DNA of 64,000 bases from Galeruca laticollis. Its lineage: Eukaryota > Arthropoda > Insecta > Coleoptera > Chrysomelidae. Positions 19,369 to 31,490 of this stretch are shown in pieces. How positions within the stretch are numbered: position 1 is the stretch's first letter; each line of letters begins with the position of its first letter. The notes beneath the pieces were generated by a model, which did no database searches, was not told where the DNA came from, and saw only the letters and a list, made by a program, of their open reading frames with translations. Both the position numbers and the translations under genes were made by a program. The stretch is taken from NCBI GenBank assembly GCA_963921935.1, contig OY998175.1, forward strand, positions 304,691,484 to 304,755,483, given 5' to 3'.

Positions 19369-20286
19369 TTTGAACTTTTCACAAAACACGAAGTCATAAA
19401 ATAATTAAGTACGCCCCTGGCCGTCCGATAAGCCAGGCACTTGAATCTGCTATAAGTAAGGTTTGTTTACTGATAACGATGGAATATTTGATTGTATTCG
19501 GTTGTACAGTTGATAATCAGAAGTAAAGTAAGACTTGTGATCCCTTACAATTTGAATAATCCACACTAAATGTTGAAATATTCGGAGCAAATGTTTATTA
19601 GAATATGTTATTGTTTACTTATGGAGAAATATTTTATTAATATCAATAGTACCGGTTTATATTCGAACACAGATATAACGTCTATATCGTATCGATTATG
19701 GCACTCAACTCCGTGTTATATTGTTTTATATTGTGTATTGATCTTTAATTTACTTAGATGGAATAATAAAGGACACTTTAGAATTATCTAGTTTTATTCA
19801 TTTACTATTACAGACATGGTTCTACAACATGTGCTCACTCTCACCCGAATCATTGTCAACCCCATTTCACATCCCTGTATGTATGTGTTGTTGCATGTCT
19901 AAAAGGTATGTTTGGTTGCATACCTAACACCGTGAATCTCTGTTCTAAACACAAATTTCAGTTTAATGAATTGTATCAAAAATTGAAGGTTTCCACTCCA
20001 TTGGACAGATTTTTAGACTAGGCTGTTGATATTATTGAATTGTTTGTTATTAAAGCAGGAAATTACATTTATATCATTACAGCACAGTTTTGCAGGTTCC
20101 TGTAACAAGACAATGCACTTTTCTTACGATATGTTGATGTTGAATGGCATATATATCGTGATGGTTCTGACTCATCAGTAATTTAACTATTAACACTCTC
20201 ATTACTCCATAATTCAATTTAAACATGAACATAAGCAAGCGACCTTTAATTAAACAAATAATTTACATTTCCACAACATTTTTTCA
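19369..20286. other. Unassigned AT-rich stretch
   Basis: The first part may be the 5' UTR of the minus-strand LINE remnant. 19953-20012 repeats 7277-7335. No coding region supported. Confidence 0.4.
19953..20012 (+). repeat. Dispersed repeat, copy 2
   Basis: AATTTCAGTTTAATGAA, AAAAATTGAAGGTTTCCACT and CATTGGACAGATTT match blocks at 7277-7335 in the same order and spacing, apart from a few-base gap. Confidence 0.6.
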
Positions 20287-20319
20287 GGGCCGATCCTAGC
20301 AGGTGTGCATCGTGTGTAC
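20287..20319 (+). mobile_element. hAT-like terminus, interrupted by the copia element
   Basis: CAGGGCCGATCCTAGCAGGT resembles a hAT 5' end, and its continuation beyond the copia element (31553 onward, GCATGCGGGCGGCC) parallels the subterminal region of the hAT at 37313. The copia target duplication TGTAC lies at 20315-20319. No hAT transposase of this copy is visible, so it may be a short non-autonomous element or a fragment. Confidence 0.5.
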
Positions 20320-20458
20320 TGTTGTGAATATGCACTAAAATAGTTTATGTCTATGGTTCTACTTATGTAAGTAAATCTGTTAAAAAAAAGAAGCATAATA
20401 TGTATGTAAAAATTGCGATTTAGCGAGTCGAGATATTATGTTGTTTAAAAGATATATA

Positions 20459-22376
20459 CGGGGTGTTCATTTCAGGCCTTCCCACCCTAATTTTCTCGAA
20501 ATGTGTGTATTTAAAAAAAAATCCTGGGAGACGTCAAAAAATATATCTAAAGGGACAACTTTTTATCATAAAGGCAACTCGCCCCCTTTCACCCCCCGCC
20601 AGGGGGAGTTGCCAACTTCAAAATCTTAAATAGGAAGGGGTATCGAGTTATACCTCATTTTAAAGGTATTTTTAATCTCTACACGTCGGTTTTTGTTTTT
20701 TTTAAATTGATCGATTCGTTGTCGAGATATTTAGGAAAATCTATTTGCTGCTTCCTACCATTAAAATAAAAACTGCAACTGTTTATTCTCATTCCTTTTA
20801 TCAAAACTAAATTACAATATTGTACACAGATTTTCAACTTAATAATTGCTCAAAATGTTGCCCATTGTTGGCCAAACAATGGTATAACCGCTGTTCAAAT
20901 TCGTGACGCACATTTTCAAACACTTCTGTTCGAATTGCTCGACATTCTGCAGTAATACTTTGTCGAAGGTCTCCTATATTTTGTGGCGGGGGTGTGTAAA
21001 CAACTGATTTTAAATGTCCCCATAGAAAAAAATCATATGGTGCCTGATCTGGGGACCTATCTGGCCACTCTATAGGTCCTCTTCGTCCTATCCATTTACC
21101 GGGAAATACATTGTTTAACCATTGACGGACCGTAAGCACATAAGGGGGGGGGGAGCTCCATCTTGCTGAAAATATAACTCATTTTCGTCAATAAAGTTGT
21201 TGTCATCTCTATCCAATTGATTTTCAATTGCTTCGGTAATTAACGGATCGATCGTATTTTCTAGCATATTCAAGTACATCTCACCATTTAGATTTCCATT
21301 TTTAAACAATGGACCAATTACTTGATTTCCTAGTATACCGGCCCATACATTAATTTTTTGGGGATGCTGGGTATGCCCTTCGACAAATACATGGTCATTT
21401 TCATTGCTCCAATATCTGCAATTATGTTTGTTGACAAAACCATTTAAATAAAAAGTACACTCATCAGTGAAGCAGATATTTTTTAAAAATTCGTTATTGT
21501 TATTAATAATTGTAGTCATTTGTTCACAAAACTCAATTCTTCTGTCAAAATCGTCTTCACTTAACTCTTGACATACTTGCATTTTATAGGGATGGAATTT
21601 ATTAATTTTCGTAATTTTGTGGACAGAGCCTAAGGAAATTCCAGTTGCAGCAGAAATGGTACGTAACGAAGTATTAGGATTCATACCAAAATAACCTATC
21701 ACTTCAGTTTGAGTGGCTTCATTCAAAACTCTTGTCTGATCATGTTTTAAAGTTGTAACAGATCCTGTTTGAGTAAATTTGGCGATTGGATTTAGGACAT
21801 ACCTATGAGAGGTGTTGTTATCTGGGTGCCTTTCGTTAAATATTGCAGCAGTTCGTCGAGCACATTGGTTTTCAGCGCCGTAAATTAACACTATTTCAAC
21901 TTTTTCAGCTAAAGTGTAAACCATTTTTAATAAATTGCTTTTTCACACAACTGGTAAGTATTGTAAACAATTCAATAGGTATCATGTCTTTTATTTTCTC
22001 TATCAAAAACATTTTTTTGCATTTTTTTATACAAAAAAGTTGAAATGAATAACAAAACAAAGAATTGCAGTTTTTATTTTAATGGTACGAAGCAGCAAAC
22101 AGATTTTCCTAAATATTTCGCCAACGAATCGATCAATTAAAAAAAACCGACGTGTAGAGATTAAAAAGACCTTTAAAATGAGGTATAACTCGATACCCCT
22201 TCCCATTTAAGATTTTGAAGTTGGCAACTCCCCCTAGCGGGGGGTGAAAGGGGGCGCGTTGCCTTTATGATAAAAAGTTGTTCCCTTCGATATATTTGTT
22301 GACGTGTCCCAGGATTTTTTTTAAATACACACATTTCGAGAAAATTAGGGTGGGAAGTCCTGAAATGAACACCCTG
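20459..22376 (-). mobile_element. mariner-like element with ~315-bp TIRs
   Basis: TA lies on both sides (20457-20458, 22377-22378). The ends are inverted copies beginning CGGGGTGTTCATTTCAGG (left) and CAGGGTGTTCATTTCAGG (right, reverse strand). Similarity continues to about 20779 and 22065, giving unusually long TIRs of 312-321 bp. The minus strand encodes a mariner-type transposase. The insertion is inside the copia 5' LTR, so it is younger than the copia. Confidence 0.92.
20834..21924 (-). pseudogene. mariner-type transposase
   Basis: ATG at 21924 (MVYTLAEKVEIVLIYG) opens a helix-turn-helix region; a second one is seen at NTSLRTISAATGISLGSVHK. The catalytic core has ICFTDECTFYLNG (first Asp), YFQQDGAPP (second Asp) and WPDRSPDQAPYDFFLWG (third Asp). 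About 36 residues separate the second and third Asp, closer to a DD37D-type spacing than to the classic DD34D. A run of ten C residues (21144-21153) shifts the frame between the second and third Asp; the C-terminal part continues to 20834. One indel is the only break I see, so the copy is fairly young. Confidence 0.88.
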
Positions 22377-22424
22377 TATAATAAAAGATATAAAGAATGT
22401 GCCGGTTTTATTTTCGAAACATCA

Positions 22425-22438
22425 GGTTTTGGGCCCAG
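22425..22438 (+). promoter_or_regulatory. Copia primer binding site
   Basis: GGTTTTGGGCCCAG directly follows the LTR end. It resembles the initiator-Met tRNA internal site GGTTATGGGCCCAG used by Drosophila copia, with one change. This supports the element class and the LTR boundary. Confidence 0.75.
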
Positions 22439-22591
22439 GTACCAGGAAACTGTGCAGTACGTTGAAAATTTAACGAATACAAGCTAAAAGTGATACACAG
22501 AAAACGCCGGGAAAAGGCACGTGGAAAGTTGAAAGATTATACAAAGGTTTTAATAGTTTTCTGGTGAATGAGCAAAATAAGAACAATTAAA

Positions 22592-23701
22592 ATGGATAAA
22601 AGTTGAATATAGAGCCACTTATTGGTAGAAACTATCATAACTGCAAGTTCAGAGTTGAAATGTTGTTGGCAGAATATGATGTGTCTGCAATGATTACTTC
22701 CGAAGTAAATGCAACAGTACCAGTAGAACAAAAAAAGGACCACAAAGCAAAATCTATCTTGGTACAATGTGTAGAGAACACAGTTATAGAGAGTCTAAGA
22801 GATTGTAAAACAGCTTTTCAAATGTGGAACGTACTCAAGGCAAAATATGAGAAGAAAGGACTTCCTGGCCAATTATTTTTGAGAAAGAGACTTCTGAGTA
22901 TGAAATGGAAAGAAAACGAATGTCCCATAAAATTTCTAGAAGGGTTTAAGAACACGGTAAGACAACTGCAGACGTTAAGTTAGAAGATCAAGATTTAATA
23001 TGTAATCTATTATTTACCCGCTTCTTATGACACATTTGTTACTGTTATTGAAAATTTGTCTGATGTAACTTATGAAACTGTCAAATCCAAATTATTAGCA
23101 GAAGTTGAGAAACGGAAAATGAGTAATGAAAAGATGATATAGTGAAAACACCTACAGCATTCACATCACAGCGAGGTTGCTTTAAATGGGTAATTACAAA
23201 AGTGACTGTCCTCAAAAACGTGGTGGAGAACAAGGGTCCGGAAACCAAAACTTCAATCGAATGATACAATCAGATGATGGATTCAACAGAGGGAATTACA
23301 GAGGTAATCGATCAGGGTTCAGAAGAAACAGAGGCACAAATAGAAGATTTATAGGTAGGAGTAGATTTAATAGTAATTATCATAGTAATCAGGTAGAAAT
23401 GCAAGGAAATGTTCAAAATGATGAAAGTAGTTGTAATAACAATAATGATAGTCTATCAAATAATGTCTGTTTTATCAGCGATAGTTGTTCTGATTTTTGT
23501 AATGGTAAAGTAGATTCAAATATTCTTAAATTCTGCATTGATTCAGGCTGTACAGATCACATGGCTAACGATAAAAGCTATTTCTCCAGTTTGTTAATGC
23601 TGAAGGAGCCTATAACAATTGCAGTTACAAAGGAATCCAGTTTTTTGTTAGCAGTGGGAGTAGGGAATATAGAAAAACCTACTTTCTGTAAAAAAACTTG
23701 A
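22592..23701 (+). pseudogene. copia Gag and protease region
   Basis: The ATG at 22592 is followed four codons later by a stop, and the Gag frame continues from about 22606 (LIGRNYHNCKFRVEMLLAEY, CKTAFQMWNVLKAKYEKKG), as in copia Gag. A break lies at 22983. The knuckle near 23180-23215 is damaged (CFK..., then NYKSDCPQ). An Asn/Arg-rich linker leads to the protease LKFCIDSGCTDHMAND (23527-23574) with an intact DSG triad motif. The frame is lost again after 23700. Confidence 0.85.
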
Positions 23702-23829
23702 AATGTATGATATTAAGGTATTATTTGAAAAGGGTCAGATCAAATTACTTGATGATAAAAACGAAATTTTAGGAATTGGTGAGAGAGGTAGTTTATATGA
23801 TTTTTGTTTCCAATTATTAGAGTGTCATA

Positions 23830-24690
23830 ATGTATAGTGTTATGAATCCGATTATTTAAAATGGCATAGGAGATATGCTCATGTGGGTTTTAGTGGTTTA
23901 AAACAGATTATTAAAGGTGACATGGTTAAGGGGATTGATGGTAATATAAAATTGCATGATATAGATTTTTGCGAACCATGTGTAAAAGGGAAAATGACTC
24001 GGTATCCATTTGGTTTGCGTACTAGAAGTAAAAGGTTATTAGAGATAATACACACAGACCTATGTGGCCCCATTACACCTCAAGCAATCGATGGCAGTAG
24101 ATACTTTTTAACATTTATAGACGATTTTTCCAATTTTACTGCAGTTTACATGTTGAAAAATAAGTCAGAAGTTTATGAGAAGTTCTTAAAATACATTAAT
24201 ATGGTAGAGGCAAAATTTACTTGTGAAATCTCAAAGCTTAGAAGTGATAACGGAGGTGAGTATGTTTCAAATGAAATAAAGAGGTTATGTTTAGAAAAAG
24301 GAATAATAATTGATTCCACAACGTCATATATGCCACAACAAAATGGCAAGGCAGATAGAAAGAATCGTAGTTTAGTCGAAAGAAGTAGAGCAATATTAGA
24401 AGAATCAGGAACGCCCAAGGAGTTCTGGCATGAAGCAGTAAGAACAGTGAATTATGTAATGAACAGAGGTATTGCTGCAAATATAAATGTCACACCTGCA
24501 GAGATATGGAATACAAACCTGATGTAAGTAACCTAAGAATCTTTGGATATACCGCGTATAGTCATGTTCAGAAACAATTTAGAGGTAAGTTTGATCCTAC
24601 TACTGAGGAATGTGTGATGATTGGATATGGTCCTACAGGATATAGACTCTGGAATGTAAACAAAGAAGATAGCTAGGGATGTTAAGTTTA
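23830..24690 (+). pseudogene. copia integrase
   Basis: The zinc-binding HHCC part reads WHRRYAHVGFSGLKQI ... FCEPCVKGKM (23862-23995). The core has IIHTDLCGPI (first Asp, about 24049), SKLRSDNGGEYVS (second Asp, about 24245) and PQQNGKADRKNRSLVERSR, where the catalytic Glu (usually in a VAERKNR motif) is Asp. Conservation elsewhere is good. After 24527 the frame changes, and GYTAYSHVQKQFRGKFDPTT continues. The substitution would be expected to impair strand transfer. Confidence 0.85.
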
Positions 24691-24699
24691 ATGAAAACG

Positions 24700-26101
24700 A
24701 ATATTGGTTTGAATAGAAAAATATTCAGGTATGTCTAGATTCAGATGTGAATGAACACTTAAAGGTAACAGAACAAAATTATGGTAAAATTGAATTTTAT
24801 GATCTTACAAATACAGAAGCAAGCGGTAGTGAGAAATATTATGAAAGGTCAAATGATATAAGAGAAAATAAACGAACAATAAAAATTCCTAAGAAGTATG
24901 AAGGTTACGAGCTTTATATGGCATTTAATGCAACAGAATTGTTAGATGACGTACCACAAAATATTTCTGAAATTAAAAATCGATCTGACAAAAATTTTTG
25001 GATAGACGCGATAAATAAGGAATTGGATTCAGTTTATGAAAACGAAACCTGGGAAGAAGTAGAAATACCTAGAAATAAGATTTTGGACACAAGGTGGATT
25101 TTGGCTTATAAAAGTTTAGAGAAGGTAGAAAAAGATAAGTATAAAGCAAGGTTGGTGGTAAGAGGATTTTTACAAGAAAAAAATATTGATTATGATAATG
25201 TTTATTCACCCGTAGCAAAAATGTCAACCATTCGTTTACTTTTAATAGTTGGAAATCAATTGAAATTTTATTTTACACCATTGGATGTAAAAAGTGCGTT
25301 TTTAAACGGTATTATTGATGATGATGCATTTATTTATCATCCAGAAGATGTTCATTGTAATCCAAATAAGGTATTCAAACTAAAAAAATCACTGTACGGA
25401 CTGAAACAATCTAGTAGATGTTGGAATAGTAAAATTAACTCTTATTCATTGGATATTGGTTTTGAAAGATCTAATAATGATTATTGTTTATATGTCATGA
25501 ATAAAACAAATTCTAAAGTTTACTTATTGTTGTATGTAGATGACATAATTTTATCAGGACCAGACTTAGTTTTAATAAATAAAATAAAGATCCAACTGAT
25601 GACAGATTTCAAAATGCTAGATAAAGGAGAACTCAAATATTTTTTGGGATTGGAAATTAAATATGATAGAGACAAAGGTATATTGAGAATAAATCAGGAA
25701 CATTATATTTCTAAACTTATTAAGAGATTCAAAATGGAAGATTGTAAATGTTCACTTACTTCAATAGTACCAAAATTGTATATTGAAGCATGTAAAAATG
25801 TAGAAGATATTACGAGTGAGCCATATCGTGAATTGTTGGGTTGCATGATGTATTTGATGTTGGGTAGCAGGCCACACATTTGTTTTGCTCTAAACGTTTT
25901 TAGTAGGTTGCAAGACAAGGCTTCTGATTATGCTTGGAACAATTTGAAAACAATAGTTAGATATCTTGAGGGTACAAAAATTTTTGGATTAGAATGTAAA
26001 GAAAATAGTTTTCAATTGATGTGTTTTGTAGATTCAGACTGGGGAGGCGACCCGACTGATCGCAAGTCTGTGTCTGGATTTGTTTTCAAACTTTCTAACA
26101 A
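24700..26101 (+). pseudogene. copia reverse transcriptase and RNase H start
   Basis: One open frame from 24747 runs through the RT: FWIDAINKELDSVYENETWE, RWILAYKSLEKVEKDKYKAR, VYSPVAKMSTIRLLL, LDVKSAFLNGIIDDDAFIYH, KLKKSLYGLKQSSRCWN and LLLYVDDIILSG with the catalytic YVDD (about 25530). RNase H begins VDSDWGGDPTDRKSVSGFVF (26029) and is then cut by the LINE insertion at about 26102. This 470-codon stretch is the best preserved part of the copia. Confidence 0.9.
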
Positions 26102-27729
26102 TAGAAGATCAAATAGCCAGATGGAAAGAATACGCGAAAGAGATGTTTCAAGACCAAGGAAGAGAAAACATTGGTAAGTAGGAGGCAACGACTGGACTTT
26201 ATATCACAAAGGACGAAATTAACAGAGCAGCAAAGCAACTAAAGAACAGAAAAGCTGTTGGAGAAGATAATATACCAATTGAGATAATAAAGTTACTACT
26301 AGACGAACACATCGAAGTAGTAGAAGATCTATTCAATAAAATATATGAAACAGGTATAATACCAGAAGACTGGCTGACATCGATATTTGTACCAATACCA
26401 AAAAAGAGAAACTCCAAGAAATGTGAAGAACATAGGATTATAAACCTGATGAATCATGTGCTCAAATTTTTCCTCCGAATAATACATAATAGAATATACA
26501 GTAAATTAGACGAACATACTGGTCAAAATCAATTTGGTTTTAAGAATGTCTTAGGAACAAGAGAAGCACTTTTTTCAATACGAGTACTAATTGAAAGATG
26601 TAGAGATGTCGATTCTGATGTGTACTTGTGTTTTATTGATTTTCACAAGGCTTTTGACCTGGTGAAACATGATAAACTAATGAACATCTTAAGGTCATGT
26701 AACATAGACGATAAAGATTTAAGGATTATTTCAAACCTCTATCAGGAACAAAAGGCCAAAATTAGAATAAAAAAGAAAACATCTGGAAAAATTAATATCG
26801 AGAAGGGAGTAAGACAGGGATGTGTTCTGTCACCCATACTATTTAACGTTTACTCGGAGGAGATATTTAAAAAAGCTCTGGAAGACACCTCAGATGGCAT
26901 TATTATAAATGGACAATGCATCAACAACCTGCGATATGCTGATGACACGGTCATTCTGGCAGATAGTGCTGAAGCACTACAACGTCTAATGGAACGGATA
27001 ACGGCAGCCAGCGAAGAATTTGGAATGAAACTAAATACACAGAAAACAAAAACGATGATCATCAGCAAACACCAGAACCGAACGGTGAAGATTAAGGTTA
27101 ACGGAGAAGATCTAGAAAGAGTAACAAGAATAACTTACCTTGGAAGCAATCTTGATGAAACTTGGGACCACTCACTAGAGATAAGAACACGTCTAGAAAA
27201 AGCACGTACAGTATTTTACAAAATGCAAAAAGTCCTATGTAGTCGCCAGCTGAATCTTTCATTGAGAGCTCGAATACTTAAGTGCTATGTTTTCTCTTCT
27301 TCACTCTACGGTGTTGAAGCCTGGACAATGACAGAGGCAACACAAAAAAGAATCCAAGTATTTGAACTCTGGTGTTACCGAAAAATGCTCAGAATATCCT
27401 ACATGAGTCATACGACAAACGCGGACGTCTTGCAGAGAATGAACAAGGAAAAAGAGCTCATGCTCCTCATAAAGAAACGGAAAATACAATATTTTGGCCA
27501 CATCATGAGAAATCAAAAATACGAACTGCTCCAGCTTATAATCGAAGGCAAAATCAATAACAAAAGGGGACCAGGAAGAAGACGTAACTCATGGCTTAAA
27601 AACCTACGACAATGGACAAATATGACATCCATAGAACTGTTCAGGACAGCTGCAAATAAGATCAAATGGGCAAATGTAATAGCCAACGTCCTTAAGGATA
27701 AGGCACCATAAGAAGAAGAAGAAGAATAA
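26102..27729 (+). mobile_element. 5'-truncated LINE inserted in copia RNase H
   Basis: The copia frame stops matching at about 26101 (SNN) and resumes near 27735 (WATRKQHCIS...). Between them lies LINE RT text starting IEDQIARWKEYAKEMFQDQG and ending with RNA-directed polymerase C-terminus ANVIANVLKDKAP, followed by an (AAG)n tail at 27711-27727. AATA at both edges may be a short target duplication. Orientation is the same as the copia. Confidence 0.85.
26449..27711 (+). pseudogene. LINE reverse transcriptase (RTE-like or related clade)
   Basis: A 420-codon open frame carries RT blocks: GQNQFGFKNVLGTREALFSI, VYLCFIDFHKAFDLVKHDKL (first catalytic Asp), GVRQGCVLSPILFNVYSEEI and LRYADDTVILADS (YADD, about 26931-26969), then FGMKLNTQKTKTMIIS, ITYLGSNLDETWDHS, a YGVEAWTMTEATQKRIQVFE thumb and a final GPGRRRNSWLKNLRQW. 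The upstream part 26104-26448 belongs to the same protein (KAVGEDNIPIEIIKLL, IPEDWLTSIFVPIPKK) but has a TAA stop near 26174. Endonuclease is missing because of 5' truncation. Clade not certain. Confidence 0.85.
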
Positions 27730-28126
27730 TACCTTAATGTGGGCTACTCGAAAGCAACACTGTATTTCCTCATCTAGCTCATAGGCTGAACTAATTGCTC
27801 TCTGTAATGCAGTTTCAGAAGGTTTATGGTTTATTAAACTTTTGCAAGATTTTTAAATTGATGTTAAACCTATGTTGATTTATGAGGACAATCAAGGATG
27901 TATATCCATATTGAACAACCCTGCAAATAACAGAAGGGTGAAGCATATTGACATTAAATATAATTTTGTTTCAGAATATATGAATAATAATGTCATAAAA
28001 ATTTTGTATATCCCAACTGATAAGCAATTAGCAGATATACTAACAAAAGGTTTGAAGCATGTATCTTTTGTTAAATTTAGAGATGATTTAGGTATTAAGA
28101 ATTGAGAGTAGAAGATTTTTGAACAT
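27730..28126 (+). pseudogene. copia RNase H C-terminal part
   Basis: After the LINE insertion the copia RNase H continues: WATRKQHCISSS, AELIALCNAVSEGLWFIKLL (catalytic Glu region), then from 27872 YEDNQGCISILNN (Asp), RVKHIDIKYNFV (His) and the ending TDKQLADILTKGLKH. Stops TAG near 27776 and TAA near 27855 break the frame. The stop at 28103-28105 ends Pol, and 28106-28126 is the short purine-containing sequence before the 3' LTR. Confidence 0.88.
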
Positions 28127-28257
28127 TTTAGTGAATATGCACTAAAATAGTTTATGTCTATGGTTCTACTTATGTTAGTAAATCTGTTAAAAAAAGAAGA
28201 AGCATAATATGTATGTAAAAATGGCGATTTAGCGAGTCGAGATATTATGTTGTTTAA

Positions 28258-28258
28258 A

Positions 28259-28304
<46 letters not shown>
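28258..28304. repeat. (TA)n microsatellite, left of the inserted block
   Basis: Starts in the LTR sequence GATATATA and expands to over 20 TA units. Confidence 0.95.
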
Positions 28305-28308
<4 letters not shown>

Positions 28309-31300
28309 TATATTTTAATGAATAATTTATAAATTTATCTTTTTGTTAAGTTTATTTATGGGCGCCAATTTATAATTATTCCCTTGATTGACTAGCTCAA
28401 TTTTTTTTAATTATTTATTTATAACGTTTATTTAATTAGTCGGAAGCATGAGAATCCTCCCTTTGAGTTCTGGATACAGTAATCAAAGATTGAGGAAATA
28501 TATTCATAATCTTACCTTTAACTTACAACCTCTGAAAGAAACAATATCTGTTAAATAAAACGATTGAAATACGACAACAATGGTAGTGATAATTTAATCA
28601 TGGATGTGAAAATAAAAAAAATCAACACATTAATGTAAAGCTGTTTAATAAAATAATTTGAAAATTTTTAACCTGATTGGAACATAATAAAATATTTTTG
28701 AAACTATTAATTTGCTTTGAACATTTATTTTCATGGAATTGTGCCACCCTATATCATACATGTATTCTTTATAACAAAATGTTCCCACTACTGCGTCGGC
28801 GCTAAATCTGCAAACGCATGCGCTGCTACAATATACATGAAAGAAGGAGGTTTTCCTTCCATAAATAACGTTTTATAGTCAACACGACGTTAGCGTGCTT
28901 GTGATGAAAAAATTTGTTAAAATTATCAAGTTTCTATAATCAATTACATATAAGTGATAATTTATAAACTATATATGTGTGTGTGTTTAAAGGTCAAGAA
29001 AGTGATAGTTTAAAGTTATACATGCAATAGCTGGAAGGAAGATATGAGATTTAATTTAACATTCATGATGCACGTGATATTTCAAGTAGATAAACTTACA
29101 AAAGGTGAGTATAATAATTTTATAGATATTAAAGATATAATTCTCTATAGATAAATTTATGATGCATCATATTTTATTGCTTTTGGCCTTTTTATGCGTT
29201 ATATAATTCGAACGTTCTACTAAAGATTTGAGTGTACACTTTGAAAATGTTAATTGGAATTCCAAATAAGTTTAAGCAAAATACACAGACCTTATTTTTG
29301 CTATCACTGCCGGCTGCAGTCGCATCTTCAAATCTTGCAGATATCTCATAAGAGATATGCTCCTACTGCACTATTTAATCCTTACACAGGATTGGATACT
29401 CTTGTGATAAGTTTGATTTAAATTTTTTATATAATTTCAACTTTTAAATACTTTTTAAACAATTTTGTACAGAGAGCAATCCTTTATCGACGCATCCTTC
29501 ATCACCATCTCCAATCGACTTTTTTGTTTTTCCAAATCAACAAATATTTCAGCTTCCCTAGTCCATAGCTCACTTATTTGTTTTTTTTATCACTAAAATT
29601 GTTATTCTCCAGTCTTTTAGTTACTATTTTGAAAAACATGAATTTATTGTCCTGGAGGGTAATAACACTGATTCACTTAGATTATCGAGTATAAAATTAT
29701 TGAAGGAAAAACTATTCGAGAGTCAAATTTAAACTAAATTAAACTAATGAAATTTCTTTAAACTTTATAATGTAACTTGTATACACATACATGACACCAA
29801 TATAATAGGATTCAATTTATTTAGGAGAAAAATTTTAAAAAAACATCACCTGTTATGAAGTGAATGAGTCCACTCTTCAATTGAAATCGTTAAATGTTTA
29901 TGCATTATCTTAAATTCCTATTAGATACCATTAAACTATTTAGAAGCCCTAGAAATGTATTTTGTAATATACCCAAAGTTGAAATTCCATATAAAAACAT
30001 TAGGGTTATAAAATTTTTGACTTCTGGAAGTATGTGTCAGCTGGGTAGAGAAAAATCCATGACAGCTGAAAAATTTTAAGAATTAATAAAATGCAAAAGA
30101 TAAACAGATGAATTGTTAGTTTAGAATTGTTAAAAAGTATGTTTCATAATTAAAAAAGTTAATATCTTAAATAATAAAATGAAATCTATTGACTGAACTT
30201 CTATGAGTTATTTTGATTGGTTACAAATATTTTTATGATTCCAATAAACAGAGGGCTAATGAAAAATAAGGTTTCTTGTTTAGAAAAAAGTGGTTGCTTA
30301 GGGAGATAAGGGAAGGTTGTGGACGAGTAGTATTGAAAAATCAAAAGGAAGTACATTGTTCTTTAGAAATAATATAAGAATTGTTAAAATTAAGGTAAAA
30401 TAAGTTTGAAAACAGTGATACTAACCTCCAAAAAGCATTCCTGAAGAGAGGTAATACTATATGCAGAGAATATTGGCTTTAACCATCCTGAAAAGTCTAT
30501 ATATATCCCGTATCGTGGGAACAATAATTTCCACGATCTTTGAAGAGAATCTATGCATGGAAAGCCTTCGCAATTAAATTGATTTGAATGGATTCTTGAA
30601 TCAATACCGACATTTTCGAAGCAGCCTACAAAGAGAGAGTAGAATAAATTGACAAATTTATTGATAATCAGCGGATGATAAAAGGTATTTAAAAACTGTT
30701 TCATTTTAAATAAAACTTACCGTGTGTACATTGAATATTAGATATTGAAACTGTGATGACAATGTGTGTTGTGTTGTATGACTTTCCACCATTTTATTTT
30801 CTCTCATGAATATAAAGTTGTGTTCTTTTGTATAATATTAAGTTGTGTTCTTTTGTAAATAACGTATAATAAGTTGCATACTTGCAAGTATTTAGACTAA
30901 ATTCATTTGTGCGAATGTGTTCGTGTGAAGGATCATTGTAGATAAGTTCATTTTTTTTAATTGATGGTAAAAAAGAATAATGTATTTTTAATATATAAAT
31001 TGACAAGTCTTCCCATTTGGAAGAACAAATTATATTGTATGTAGACTGCATTTCTTAGTGTTTGATTTATCAGTTGGCAGGATTGATGGAGCGTATTATA
31101 ACTCGAGAGGGGGTTTGGAACAGAATTTGCAGGGCCGGTTTGTAAAAATTTATACAATATAAATATTTAGATCACAAATTTTTTTTTATCAAAATTCAAT
31201 ATTGAGATTTGGCGCTTATTACTAAAAGAAAAATCATATGAATATTTAACCTTATGAACCCAAGACTCTGAGAAGCTGAATGCTCATTAAAAAATTTAAT

Positions 31301-31404
31301 AGTAAGAAGAGGTAAAGGTAAGTGCATTGTGTGGCATTATTGAGCCTAGATAATTTTCTTGAATATACCGGGCAAATTAAATTCATACAAAATAAACTAC
31401 AATA

Positions 31405-31407
<3 letters not shown>
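28305..31407. other. Unidentified 3.1-kb insertion in the copia 3' LTR
   Basis: Very AT-rich with no recognisable coding motif. It must be foreign to the copia because LTR sequence lies on both sides. The open frame 30704-30390 on the minus strand (104 codons) shows no known motif. I find no clear TIRs, LTRs or poly(A) tail at its edges. It could be a non-coding transposon, a Helitron-like segment, or DNA captured by recombination between TA tracts. Confidence 0.5.

Positions 31408-31490
<83 letters not shown>

Larger units (their letters stand above)
20320..22424 (+). repeat. 5' LTR of the copia element, split by mariner
   Basis: LTR sequence lies at 20320-20458 and 22379-22424. The right LTR repeats both parts: 28127-28262 and 31503-31547. 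The mariner landed at a TA in GATATATA. Confidence 0.88.

Noticed and set aside
28372..28379. GGGCGCCA as a primer site of a minus-strand LTR element explaining the 3.1-kb block
   Set aside because: The adjoining sequence does not end in CA and no LTR pair or Gag-Pol is visible.
29894..30704. Short open frames in the 3.1-kb AT-rich block
   Set aside because: No recognisable domain and no codon or context support.
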